The notes under the pieces were generated by a model. That model did not search any database, had not been told where the DNA came from, and worked only from the letters and a program-made list of their open reading frames with translations. The translations under genes and the position numbers were made by a program. 64,000 bases of DNA. Source: Tretioscincus oriximinensis (taxonomy: Eukaryota; Chordata; Lepidosauria; Squamata; Gymnophthalmidae). Positions 1 to 9,702 of the stretch are shown piece after piece (positions within the stretch are counted from its first letter, which is position 1; each line of letters begins with the position of its first letter). The stretch covers positions 1,863,377 through 1,927,376 of the forward strand of contig JAJVDF010000210.1 of assembly GCA_022410635.1 (NCBI GenBank). The letters run 5' to 3'.

Positions 1-659
1 GCATTCAAATAACAATCTGCTGTTACATGTGATGTGGCAGTTGATTACATCCTGCATCCAGCTCACTTCAACACTATCTTGAGGATAGCTTCAAAGCCAC
101 CTCTGAATGCACTTTGGAGGCATCTGGATCCAAGCTGCTACCACAACGTCATTTCCTCATCACTTTACATGAAAACATGCTGCTGTGAATCAATTTTAAG
201 AAATTGTTACTATACAATTGATGTGGATTAGCTCTATTCTCATGCAATGTATATAGAATAGTGAGCTACCTAAAATGGATTAGAAGACAGTGTGAACAGG
301 ATCTTAGGCTTTATTGGTATATATTCAATAATTTGTTTTAGAGCCTAAAATGTTGATCTTGTGCAAACTTCATCTAAATCAGATAAAGCTCATTCACTTG
401 TATTAACATGACCAGATAAAGGCAAAGGTCTTAATCTATTAAAGCTCATGTGACAGTTTTATTCTTGTTGGTCAAGAATTGTTGGCAATTAGACACCCTT
501 GCTAGAACTTCGGATTTAGGCCACATCCCCACGCATGATTTCTACAGAGTTAGTAGCACATCATCTTCAATCTCCCTAGGAAGTCACACTTGTTCAGTGA
601 TCCCCTCGCTAAAAAGGTCCATTTTCATGGAATTTCTAATCATGCAGTTTGTGTGATTC
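1..659. other. No gene or clear repeat recognised
   Basis: No ORF with family resemblance and no microsatellite is seen. A short stretch near 520-555 (GCCACATCCCCACG followed by an imperfect match) resembles sequence near 28,535-28,565 and may be a remnant of an old dispersed repeat. Confidence 0.4.
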
Positions 660-955
660 AACAGTGGGCATTTTTTTAAAATCCAAAAGAAATCTTTGTG
701 GGGACGTTCAGCAATGTGAACATAGCAAATCTTGTGAGACTTTGGGACANCATGTTCATTGGTTCTTGGCTCGCAGAGAATGCTGGGAATTGTAGTAAGG
801 CAAGTGCAACAATGCTTTATGGGGCTTGCCACATGATGAGATTGCTAGGCAATGTTTCAGAACAGCCTGGAAGCTTTAAGTTAGGTTGGGGCAGAGGGTG
901 AATGCATTTTAAAAGAAATAGCGAAGCAAACCATATAGTGGGGAAGCAGCTTCTG
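660..955 (+). repeat. Unclassified interspersed repeat R1, copy 1
   Basis: One of four similar stretches in the window (also near 7.9, 22.5 and 43.3 kb). Shared landmarks in order are a CAGCAATGTGAAC block, AGAGAATGCTGGGAATTGTA, a CATGTGACAAGATTGCTAGG-like block and a GGAAGCTTTAAG block. Here they run left to right. No coding potential, terminal repeats or TSD could be fixed. It could be the inner part of a DNA transposon or an old SINE or LTR. Confidence 0.6.
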
Positions 956-1920
956 ACTAACATGGCTGTTGGTTCAAATATAGCTATCTTCAGTTTCACA
1001 CAAAGAACCCATATAAAAACATTTTTTGCATGATTATATAATTCATAAAGCCAAAAGGTTCTCCCAAATATTGGAAGTGCAACATTTCATAGCCTGAAAT
1101 TAGTCTGCCTAAACCTTGGCCACTTCTGCACTGGGCTTTAATCAAAATTATAACTTACTTATAACTAATTTATATAGCGTAATTGAAATTATAATGAAAT
1201 TATGATAGGAACATGTAATCATTAGATACGGGCCTGCTGTAGTCTGTACAAACATATGATGGCATGCATAGATTTACCACAAAAAATGGACAGACATTTT
1301 AAGCTTTAATAGCTTTTCATCAGGTGCAGCTGGGGAGGGGAAAGATAATCACTTCCCCATACCCACATTAATGCTGAAGATTTCCTTTCTTGTTTGGTTT
1401 TGATTTGCTTTTTTGTGGTAAGTCTAAGCATGCAGGTTTCTAGATCATTAGTCAATAATTGAACACATCTGAAATTTTTTGGCTATTTGTAAAAAAAAAC
1501 ACTGCTGATATTAGTCTGAGAAGCAGGATTATTAGTCAGACTAATATTAGCTTTGATTCAGAAGTTCTTTGAGTTCTTTCAAAAGTTCTTTTTTTGCATA
1601 CAAAAAGCCAAGAAATCCCAGGTGTGTCCAAGAATTGGCTAATGATCTGAAAATCCAGCATGCCAGTCATTTGTTGGTATAGACTACAGTAGGCATCATT
1701 TCGGAACAATATGAGCGCTATTCAGGAAGGTCCAACTAATAACAAGTCGGAAAGCCTCAGTGAGAAATTGCAACACCTTCTCTGTGGTGACCTCTGACTA
1801 CGAAATAAATAAATTTTAAAATATACCTTTTTAACCTGACCTTTGATTAACAAAACAGCTTTCCCTTTCCCACTTTTGTATTCTTGCTTCGGTTATTAAC
1901 CACTCTGATACCTTTGGGTA
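956..1920. other. Anonymous A+T-rich sequence
   Basis: I see no coding frame, repeat family shared within the window, or RNA gene. The stretch near 1500-1560 contains a small imperfect inverted repeat around ATTAGTCTGA. Confidence 0.35.
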
Positions 1921-2128
1921 CAGAGTGTGATGGATGGATGGAGAGATGGAAAGATGGAGAGATAGGTGGATAGATAAGATTGATGGATGGATAGGTGGAT
2001 AAATGGATAGATAGGTGGATAGATGGTTAGATAGATAGGTGGGTAGATAGATAGGTGAATAGGTGGATAGATAGGTGAATTGATAGGTGGATAGATAGAT
2101 GGATGGATGGATGGATAGATAGGTCTTA
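1921..2128. repeat. GATA/GGAT/GGTA compound microsatellite
   Basis: About 200 bp of GATA, GATG and GGTA tetranucleotide variants on the plus strand. It abuts the 3' side of a minus-strand SINE-A copy, so it probably grew from the simple-sequence tail of that SINE. The long minus-strand frames rich in Tyr-Leu-Ser-Ile-Pro across it are artefacts of the repeat. Confidence 0.93.
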
Positions 2129-2340
2129 GGGTAGCCAACCAATGACAGCACATATAGCTTTTGTTGCTTTCTCCACAACAAACATCCTGTGAAGTAGGTG
2201 GGGCTGAGAGAGTTCTAAAGAACTGTGACTTGCCCAAGGTCACTCATTTGGTTTTCATGGAGGAGTGTAGAATGGAACCGTGAGGCTACCAGATAAGAGT
2301 CCAACACTCTAACCACTAGATGATGATAGTCGGTCGGACA
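2129..2340 (-). mobile_element. SINE-A (tRNA-derived), copy 1
   Basis: On the minus strand this shows a tRNA-like head (TAGTGGTTAGAGTGTTGGAC), a CACTCCTCCA spacer, the core GTGACCTTGGGCAAGTCACA, a CTCTCAGCCCCACCTACTT block and a TTGTGGAGAAAGCAACAAA block. The same order recurs at several other places in the window. The 3' end runs into the tetranucleotide array to the left. Confidence 0.75.
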
Positions 2341-2734
2341 TATGTAATGTGTTTGGGGTAAAATTGGGCAAATAAGAAAACTGGTTTCTATAGAAAATAT
2401 TCATATATGGAAATGTCTTGGTAGGGCATAATGCCTTTATTCCCATGATTTTGAGGGATTGGTATGGACCCTTTTTTCTTTAGCAGCTATTATTGTTGTT
2501 GTTGTTGTTAAGATTTTTGACTTATGCTGTTTTTATATGTACACAGCATTATTTCTCTCCCCANGAACCCAAGCAAAACTCGTGATTGGAGCCAAGTGGG
2601 TATTATGGTTATAGAGTACTCTCCTGCTTAATGATGCTCAGCAAGAGCTTGTAGTCCTCTCTCCCTGCTATTCTCCCCAGTGGAACAAGCGGTGCTTAAT
2701 GAAGCTGATGAGCAAGAGGCTATAGGACAGACAA
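2341..2734. other. No gene; short (GTT)n tract
   Basis: A pure GTT-type tract lies at about 2491-2509. Otherwise no recognisable element. Confidence 0.5.
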
Positions 2735-2881
2735 GGCAGTCATGGAATTAACTACCATGGAAGTCATCCATGGAAGCAACTACAGCATGGATAGCTTTAA
2801 GAAAGGATTAGATAAATTAGTGGAGGCCAAATGTATCAATGGCTACTAGAACCCATGCTTAGGTGCTGCCTCCAGATAGCA
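2735..2881 (+). mobile_element. CR1 LINE fragment, 3' region
   Basis: The stretch reads like the end of CR1 ORF2 and the start of its 3' UTR: GATAGCTTTAAGAAAGGATT encodes an SFK-type segment, followed by ATCAATGGCTACTAG and TGCTGCCTCCAGAT. These landmarks are typical of reptilian CR1. Both ends are truncated and the octamer tail is missing. Confidence 0.7.
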
Positions 2882-4278
2882 GTAAGTTGAAAAAGAATGA
2901 TTGCACTAAGTTGACTGCAGTAAAATGACTACAGTAAGTCAAAAGGTTTTGCTTCATTCTTCTGCTTAAGATGTCAACTGATGGGACACTATTTAAGATA
3001 GAATGCTTTAATTCGAGATAGGCAATGGCCCAATTCAGCAGGGTTCCTCTTTTGTTCTAATGTCCATGTTCTGAAACAGGTGCATAAAAGAGGAGGAAGA
3101 ATAGATTCCAACTATGACAGTTTGAGATTTGCTCCTGCTAAATTAAATCTAGCTGAAAACACCGTGAACAATGGAGTGGGCAACCATGATAACGGGGACC
3201 TTTTTCTAAGCATCAATGGATAAATTAACTCCCTTGCTGGGTGGAAGGCAATGAAAATCTTCTGTGCTTTTCCATCAGGATCTTGCAGATGCTTCTTCAA
3301 TTGCAGCTGCAACTCCCTTTACTGTTGACAATCAAAGGGAAAACGCTATGTCAGATTGTGTCAGCCACATTTTCTCAGCACTCCCATGCTGCATCCTGAC
3401 ACACACACAGACACATAAATATATATATATATACATACACACACAATACATGCCATCATTTCTCTTATACTCAAGTGATTCTATCCAACAGGCTGCCTCT
3501 GGCAGACATGTCTTGCTGTGACATATTTCCCTTTCAATCAGACCTTTATCCAGTTAGGCCACCTAGTTGCCAAAAGACATTTTGCAGCCCTGCAGGAACC
3601 AAACATACCTGCAGGATCCATAGGGATGGATAGATATTCCTTTTCCTCTTGCCCAGTTGTTTCTNGGCAACTTGAAAGACATACTGTTGCTTTTATGCCT
3701 TTTGCTGTTTTGTAGGGCTCTCTATTGTACAAAAGAAATATGATCTGGCAATGAAGGGTAGTGAAACTAATTTTGTACTAACACTTTTATTTTTATAACT
3801 AAATTGATTTCCTCACACACACATATACACGGACACCTTTCTTATATCTTGTATTTCCTTCCATTACAAAATGCCACCAGGAAGCCAAGTTATGTAATGC
3901 ACTGGGCAGTTGGTTAAAGAAGCTGAGCAGTAGTGGGGGCTTGGAAGACTTACCCTCAGTAAACAACAGTAGGACCACAATTCTAAAAGGAAGGCGGTCC
4001 ACAGAAGGTAGATTTAAAAAATGCTGTTTTGTTGTTGCATAAAGTAGGTTATTATAATCATGGCAGTTTTTCTGGATCAGGACTTTGAAGCCTGGTTTTT
4101 GTAAAATATCATGAGTATGTTCCTATTATCTTACAAAGATAATATTACTCAATCTAACTTCACAAGAACATAACTAATGCCCGGTTGAAACAAACCAATG
4201 GCCTTCTTAGTGGTAACTCCCACTACTTGAGAGACATCACTCAAAGATGTTTACATTGAAAAAAAAATAGGAACTTTT
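2882..4278. other. Anonymous sequence with one CA/TA repeat
   Basis: No coding frame with family resemblance. A CA/TA dinucleotide tract lies inside (annotated separately). A second short CA run sits near 3814-3830. Confidence 0.4.
3399..3447. repeat. (CA)n/(TA)n microsatellite
   Basis: Alternating ACACAC and ATATAT runs with a few interruptions. Confidence 0.9.
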
Positions 4279-4518
4279 GGACACCAAGGGTATAAATGCA
4301 TACTAGGATGAATGTCTGGATGTTGCCTCCGGGATGGAGCAATAGGCAGGACTCCTGAAATACCATTTGCAGGGAGTCATAAACAGGAGCATATTTTGCT
4401 TTCCTCTGTTCAGACTGCCCAGGTGCATCTGGTGGGCCTCTGTGTGAGACAGAATGCTGGACTTGATGGGCTGTGGCCTGATCCAGTATGGCTCTTCTTA
4501 TGTTCTTATGTTCTTATC
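4279..4518 (+). mobile_element. CR1 LINE, 3' end with octamer tail
   Basis: Begins in the last codons of ORF2 (GGACACCAAGGGTATAAATG, reading DTKxIN), continues through the 3' UTR (GGATGTTGCCTCCGGGATGG) and ends GGCCTGATCCAGTATGGCTC plus two to three copies of a TCTTATGT octamer. Imperfect octamer repeats at the 3' end are a CR1 hallmark. The copy is strongly 5' truncated. A plus-strand frame through it is non-coding UTR. Confidence 0.88.
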
Positions 4519-4572
4519 CATGAGACCATTTTCACCCTTTAAATATACTGCATCTTCTAAAGTAGGGGAAGC

Positions 4573-4912
4573 ATAATGGTGCACATTATAAGATCTTCAA
4601 TGTTTCAACAGAGATATCGGAGTTCAAAGTCCCATGTCAGCCGTGAAGAGGAGTGAATGCCTTCTATTGGCATTAGCTTCAGCCAACTCAACTGTTCCAA
4701 AAGCAAATAAATTTTTAAGTAGATAAATGAGTACCACCACAATATGGTTAGGAAGATAGAATAGACATAATCCTTTGGGTGAAAAATAACCTTGTAAGTC
4801 ACTCTTTTTTCAGCCAAGAAGGGCAGAGTATAAAAATCAGATTCTGCTTCTCCTCTTCCTTCTTCTCTTTGTCTTCTTCTTCTCCTCCACCTCCTCCTCC
4901 TTCTTCTATAGC
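4573..4912 (+). mobile_element. SINE-B (tRNA-derived), copy 1
   Basis: Follows the SINE-B order: head with a GGTGCA-type A-box region, GAGTGAATGCCTTCTATTGG, AGCCAACTCAACTGTTC, an ACCACCACAATATGGT block, and AACCTTGTAAGTCACTC followed by GGGCAGAGTATAAAAATC. It ends in a long TTC/TCC-rich tail (about 4846-4910). More diverged than the copies near 29.3 and 53.7 kb. Confidence 0.72.
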
Positions 4913-5381
4913 AGCGAGATTTACCTCTGTAATCATCTTTTAATTAGTTTTCCCAATCAGGAGAGAGAGACAAGATCTTAGGTTACTGACATTTTATTAA
5001 GACAACTAGTATCCTTAATACAAAGGCTGGGTGGCCTATCACTGATGCTAATGAATGTATGAAGATAGCCTTAAAGTGAGGTGAGGCCCCCAAGCACTGT
5101 AAAGCACACCTTTTTATCTGCTCTTTCCCCATGACACAGCAATATTGCCTCACCATTGTCCCACGTCATCTCTCCCTATTCCTTGTGTGGTACAGCAACC
5201 TCTGAATTGGCCTCTCATTTCTCTAGTTCCTTGGCTCTTGGATGGCTTTCTCAATTTTTTTCTCCTTAACATCCTTAACATCAGCCTAGACAGCTAGTTT
5301 CATGGTACGTCTTCCTTGAGTTTCCTTGGGGCCCTTTCCTAGTATTCTATTGTTCTTCTATTGCAAGGGCCAATGATTTCC
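4913..5381. other. No gene or repeat recognised
   Basis: No recognisable element in this stretch. Confidence 0.35.
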
Positions 5382-5510
5382 ATAAATAAATAAATAAATG
5401 AATAAATAAATAAATAAATAAATAAAACCTTTATTTATAATGCCCCTTTTTCCAAAGGGCCTCACAAAATAAGACATATACAATCAACAAAACATACAAC
5501 AACCTCCCAT
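5382..5510 (-). mobile_element. LINE 3' end with (AAAT)n tail
   Basis: A run of AAAT tetranucleotides (5382-5427) is followed by TTTATAATGCCCCTTTTTCC. Read on the minus strand this is a GGGGCATTATAAA-type LINE terminus followed by an ATTT tail. It resembles the L2/CR1-type 3' end but is not identical to the other L2 tails here. Confidence 0.55.
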
Positions 5511-6656
5511 AAGTCCAGGATACCCATAAGCCTTTGAGCCCATACGTTTGGCTATACCTTTATGGATTGAAGATTCATCATCCAAGTATTCCCTTGCCAT
5601 CTACACTCCTCCCCCCTGCCAAGGATCAGCTCAAATAAACAGTGAATAGGAAGTCTCAAATAACAAGTAATCCTGTTGAGTGGGGTAGGAACTTCATGCC
5701 TGCCAAATAGTATCTAGGAATTCTCTTAATGCCATTTTGCAGGCGGTTAAAGTAGACAGGGATGAGGATTAAAGCTCCCTCCCCTTCTTGTGTGGTTAGT
5801 GAAGTAACTGGGCTGCAAAAATCTTCTTGCTTTCAAATTTCATGTGATAACATCTGCATCAGTCAACTTGAGAGACTTGGATGCGAATTCTATTACTAAA
5901 AATACTCCATTATAAAACGTCCTGTGACGGTACTGAAAATGAAAATCATTATCAGGGAGAAAAAAAATACTTCGAAACAGTTAGAAAGACTACATACATG
6001 CATATTGTTTCATTAAAACGGGGGGAAACACGCTTATGCCTAATGTATGTGTGGAAAATTAATTAGATGTGACATCTTTTAGTATTTTCAAATGAATTCA
6101 CAGTGAATGGCGGTGATTAGAGAGTGCACTGGGTGTGAGCCATTTCTCTTCCAAGGTTGTTTTATTTATCACCTTGTTCTAATCAATGTTCCCATTTAAA
6201 AATGTAAAGAACATGTTTGAGTTACAGCTGCTGAATTTAGACTAGGGCTTACCTTTCAATGTGGGAGTATAGTGGAGCAGTTCTATCAAAACGCAAATCA
6301 ACCTGTACTTAGATACCCTTGTTCTTTTTCCCACGCACAAATGTTTAGAAGAAAACTGTTATCTTTCGTACCGCCATACCAGATAGGTTAGGCCATAAGT
6401 AGGATGGCTAGGTGTTCTATATTTAAAATGAAAGACTTTATTGCCTGGACATCTTTTGAACAGGTGGCAGATGAATTCTTGTTCTGGAAGATTCACATTC
6501 CAGTGCTGCCTGGTATGGATGGGTGCAGGCAAACATCTCTACCACCATGGCTGATTCCAGATGCTAGATGTTTAAAATGATAAACCAGAATAACATGCTT
6601 CTAGAATAATCACATGTTGTGCAGAGTAACATGCTTCTGAAGTTATCTCGTTATTG
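5511..6656. other. Anonymous sequence
   Basis: No gene, repeat family shared within the window or RNA gene recognised. Confidence 0.35.
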
Positions 6657-6900
6657 AGAGCCAATGTGATCTTGTAATTAAAATGTTCGACTCTTGTCTG
6701 GTAGTCTCCTGATTTGATTCTGCATTCCATTACGAAGCATGCTGGGTGATCTTGGGCTGGTCATACTTCCTCAGAGCTTTCTCTCAGCCCCACCAACTCC
6801 ACAAGGTGTCTGTTGTGAAGATACGGACAGAAAGTTATGGAAGCTACTTTGATTCCCTTTAGGTTGAGAAAAGCAGTGTAGAAAAAACAATTCTTCTTCA
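6657..6900 (+). mobile_element. SINE-A, copy 2
   Basis: Starts AGAGCCAATGTGATCTTGTA (tRNA-like head), with GCTGGGTGATCTTGGGCTGG, CTCTCAGCCCCACCAACTCC and AAGGTGTCTGTTGTGAAGAT following in order. It ends AGGTTGAGAAAAGCAGTGTA plus a short A/TTC tail. A second partial SINE 3' half follows immediately. Confidence 0.8.
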
Positions 6901-7008
6901 ACTCTTGTCTGTAAAATTCACAAGATATCTGTGGTGAAGAAAAAAACAGGGTTTGTAAGGCACTTTGAATCCCTTCAGGGTCAGAAATGCCAGGTATGAA
7001 AAACAATT
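6901..7008 (+). mobile_element. SINE-A 3' half, tandem partial copy
   Basis: Repeats only the 3' part of the preceding SINE: an ACAAGATATCTGTGGTGAAG block, AAGGCACTTTGAATCCCTTC, and a GTCAGAAATGCCAGGTATG-like end. The copies are diverged, so this is either an internal tandem duplication or a second, 5'-truncated SINE that inserted in the tail of the first. Confidence 0.6.
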
Positions 7009-7077
7009 TTCCTTCCTTCCTTCCTTTCCTCCTTCTTCTCCCTTCTTTTTATTCTTTCTTTCTTCTTCTTCCTTCCT
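7009..7077. repeat. Polypyrimidine (CCTT/TTC) tract
   Basis: About 70 bp of C and T on the plus strand, directly after the SINE end. It is probably the expanded SINE tail. Confidence 0.85.
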
Positions 7078-7890
7078 ACACAATAAGATGCACTTATTGT
7101 ATAATACACTCGATCTTGCATGCATACATCCATGTGTTCAGTGGCACAAAGTATCCAGAATCCCCAAACATGCATGTACAACTGCCACTTTTGTCTCAGT
7201 TTGGCCCCCCATGTGCATAGTGGCCACTTCCAAGATGGTGGATCACATAAACAAGCATCAAAACAAGGTAGATTATTTTACTTTATAGGTAAAACCTGGA
7301 TTAGGATTTATATTCCCCATAGTAATGTTAATGCAAAGTTTCATCCTATTGTCCCAGGGTACGTTTGGATTTTTCAAAACACATGTAGTGATCGAAGCCC
7401 AACACAGTCTGGATGTAGCTTGGATTCACTGGCTGCATTTGGAGCCTGCATTATTCCAGCAAATTGGATACAGTGAACTTTATTAATTCATTCACGGTCT
7501 TAGGAATGGATATATATGGGGATATATATATTCCAGCAGATCCCTAACAAATATATCTATATTCCCTAACAAAATATATGCAATCCACACAAAGCTGGGC
7601 TAGATTTCTCCTGGTGAGAAACAAGGACATCTTAAACAGCATTAAGCACCAGCTTTGAATCAGCTCTGAAGTTCCTGCTAGCTTTCGTGCTAGTGCAGAG
7701 ACCTCTAAATGCTTCAAAAGTCAGTAGCCTTGAAGTTCCTGTTGAACCCATTTTGGCTTCTTGTTGCACCACCAAAATGAGACTTAGTACCATACTAAAC
7801 TATACCTAATACACTGGTATACATCAACAGTAAAGTATCATAAGAGTAAGGGAGTGTCTCTCGCTTTAATCACCCCATTTTACCTTCTCT
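7078..7890. other. No gene recognised
   Basis: Short unrelated frames only. TATA-rich patches near 7510-7580 appear as imperfect local duplications of CCCTAACAAA with ATATAT. Confidence 0.35.
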
Positions 7891-8075
7891 TTCCAAGTTG
7901 TTGAGACTCTTTGCATAGCAAATGTATCACATGACGAGCCCCAGAATGCATTGCTGCACATGGCAGACTACAATTCCCAAGCATTATCTGTGAGCCAATG
8001 AGCTAAAAGCAAGTTGCTGAAGGTCCCCACAGAGCTTTCTTTTAAACTTTACAAAATGCCGACAGCTGAATTGGA
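7891..8075 (-). repeat. Unclassified repeat R1, copy 2
   Basis: Minus-strand copy of R1. ATCACATGACGAGCCCC, TGCATTGCTGCACATGGCAG, CTACAATTCCCAAGCATTAT and GAAGGTCCCCACAGAGCTTT are reverse-complement counterparts of blocks in copy 1. It shares the TTTTAAA...AAAATGCC segment at its distal end. Confidence 0.6.
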
Positions 8076-8568
8076 TAAAAGTCAGTGGCTAGTTATTACA
8101 TAGCAAAGGTTTTTTTCAACGAATGGGGCACTGGATATGCGTGACCCTGTGGGGCAGACAGAAGGTAATGTCACATCCCACTCACTGTATATTGTGCATG
8201 AGGATCAGCTCTGAGACTCCATTTGGAGTGCCAAACTCCATCCTATGCTTCATTGGAGCAAACCTGGAGGGGCATGGCCTCATCAGGATACAGAGGGAAA
8301 TCCCTATATCATACTAAGAGATTACGCGGAAACAGTCATAAACAGAAGAACCTTTATTAATAGCATAAACTGCAACTTTTCCTGAATATTATTACAGGCT
8401 CTTGTTACATTACATAACTACAAAATGAAGTTCAGGTCTTATGTTGCTACAACTATTTAGTATCACTATGAGAGACCCAGTTGTTCTGTTTTGTGACTCA
8501 CAATAGCTTTCCACAAGTTTCAGAAACTGGATGCAGTGACAAGGTGAGCAATTGGCATTCTTCTAGGC
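8076..8568. other. No gene or repeat recognised
   Basis: No recognisable element in this stretch. Confidence 0.3.
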
Positions 8569-8700
8569 CAGGAGTGACCAGCTTGTGGCCCTCTGTATGT
8601 TGCTGAGTTACAGCTCCCACAAGCCCCAGGCAATCTGGCCAATAGCAAGAATGATGGAAGTCACAGTTCAGCAACATCTGGAAGGTCATATACTAGTCAC
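8569..8700. mobile_element. hAT-like miniature element, palindromic
   Basis: Starts CAGGAGTGACCAGCTTGTGG and ends in the diverged inverse (CATCTGGAAGGTCATATACT). The interior is an imperfect palindrome (GCTGAGTTACAGCTCCCACA versus GGAAGTCACAGTTCAGCAAC). The design matches short non-autonomous hAT elements common in reptiles. No convincing TSD is visible. Confidence 0.6.
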
Positions 8701-9060
8701 TTCTTCCTCTTGGCTCTAACATCTATTCTCAGCTATGTGTGCAGACCGATGTCTCTTTACCCATGCAGATCTTTCTATGATCTGGTAATCCATAAGGTTT
8801 ATTATCCTGTGAGTTTGTGAAATTGAGATTGGCCATCATTCCAGGGTTGTGCAGAGGGTACATGTATCTCCTTATATAAATCTGAACCAGAAGGATTGAG
8901 ACTAGATGTTTTACCTGATTTTCTATTCCAGTTAAGATTTTAAAAAGTAAAGTGGTAAGACTTGTTTGGATAGTTAGGTTCATAAACTCTTCTTAGGAGC
9001 TTAGGAGCACAACACTAGAAAATTAGAATAAGAAGGGGGAAGCAACTCTACCAAAACAAC
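8701..9060. other. No gene or repeat recognised
   Basis: No recognisable element in this stretch. Confidence 0.3.
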
Positions 9061-9220
9061 TCTTTGGCCTGGCCTTTGGCTAAAAGAAAAACCACTGTTT
9101 CCTCCCCGTTTTTAGAAAAGGCTGTTTTTAATGTGTTAAAATGATGGTTTTATTGCTAACCGCCCTGAGACCTACAGGTATAGGGTGGTATAAAATGTAA
9201 ATAAATAAATAAATAAATTT
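9061..9220 (+). mobile_element. L2-clade LINE, 3' end
   Basis: Begins with the last codons of the ORF (TCTTTGGCCTGGCCTTTGGC, reading LxxLAFG), then a short 3' UTR. It ends ACCGCCCTGAGACCTACAGG, TATAGGGTGGTATAAAATG and an AAAT tail. This 3' terminus is shared by all L2 copies in the window. Confidence 0.85.
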
Positions 9221-9380
9221 AACATTTTTAAAATGGTAAGGAGGATACACTAACTAATGACAGGATCTTCACAAGGTTTTCTCACAAACCAGTCCCTGTG
9301 TGAAGCAACTCATACCAGTGAAATGCAGCAAAACAATAAAAGGGAACAAGGCGTTCAGAGTGTCACTACTCACACTCTGT

Positions 9381-9393
9381 CTTTAGAAGGATG
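9381..9393. repeat. TSD of the PLE, left copy
   Basis: CTTTAGAAGGATG, identical over 13 bp to 12145-12157 on the other side of the element. Confidence 0.93.
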
Positions 9394-9443
9394 TCCAGCA
9401 AAGGAGCTAGCAGCACTTTGAGACTAACTTGAGAAAAGTGGTT

Positions 9444-9484
9444 GGCATAAGCTTTCGTAGACAGGTCTACTTCTTCAGATGCTG
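9444..9484 (-). ncRNA. Hammerhead-ribozyme-like motif in PLE tail
   Basis: On the minus strand the sequence reads CTGAAGA, a stem II (GTAGA/TCTAC with a CCTG loop and one unpaired A), GAAA, then a short hairpin GC-TTAT-GC. This matches the conserved hammerhead core CUGANGA...GAAA. Such motifs are described in the terminal repeats of PLEs. Weak points here are an A-C mismatch where A15.1-U16.1 is expected and no strong stem I. Activity of this copy is doubtful; the motif identity is an inference. Confidence 0.55.
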
Positions 9485-9702
9485 AGGGACTAATGCCAGG
9501 GTCAGGTATTTATAGGGAAATGTGTATGGGAGAAGACAAAGCATATGCAACTGTAGGGAGGGGTTGAATTGCAGGTAAATAGCAGGAACTAATCTCCTTA
9601 AAAAACAGGTAAATAGCAGGAACTAATCCTCTTATGTAAAAAAGTGCCTGGGGCAACAAGGTGCAATGTCTGGTGGAGAATCAATCAAATACTTAACAGG
9701 TG

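Noticed and set aside
1921..2128. CRISPR-like regular repeat
   Set aside because: Tetranucleotide microsatellite with no spacers, in a vertebrate-type genome.
1831..2243. Two overlapping minus-strand frames rich in Tyr, Leu, Ser, Ile and Pro
   Set aside because: They are translations of the GATA/GGAT microsatellite and adjoining SINE; no gene.
4312..4542. 76-codon plus-strand frame, repeated almost identically at 42863 and, on the minus strand, at 52842 and 62305
   Set aside because: The recurrent protein-like sequence lies in the CR1 3' UTR and repeats because the LINE repeats; it is downstream of the ORF2 stop.
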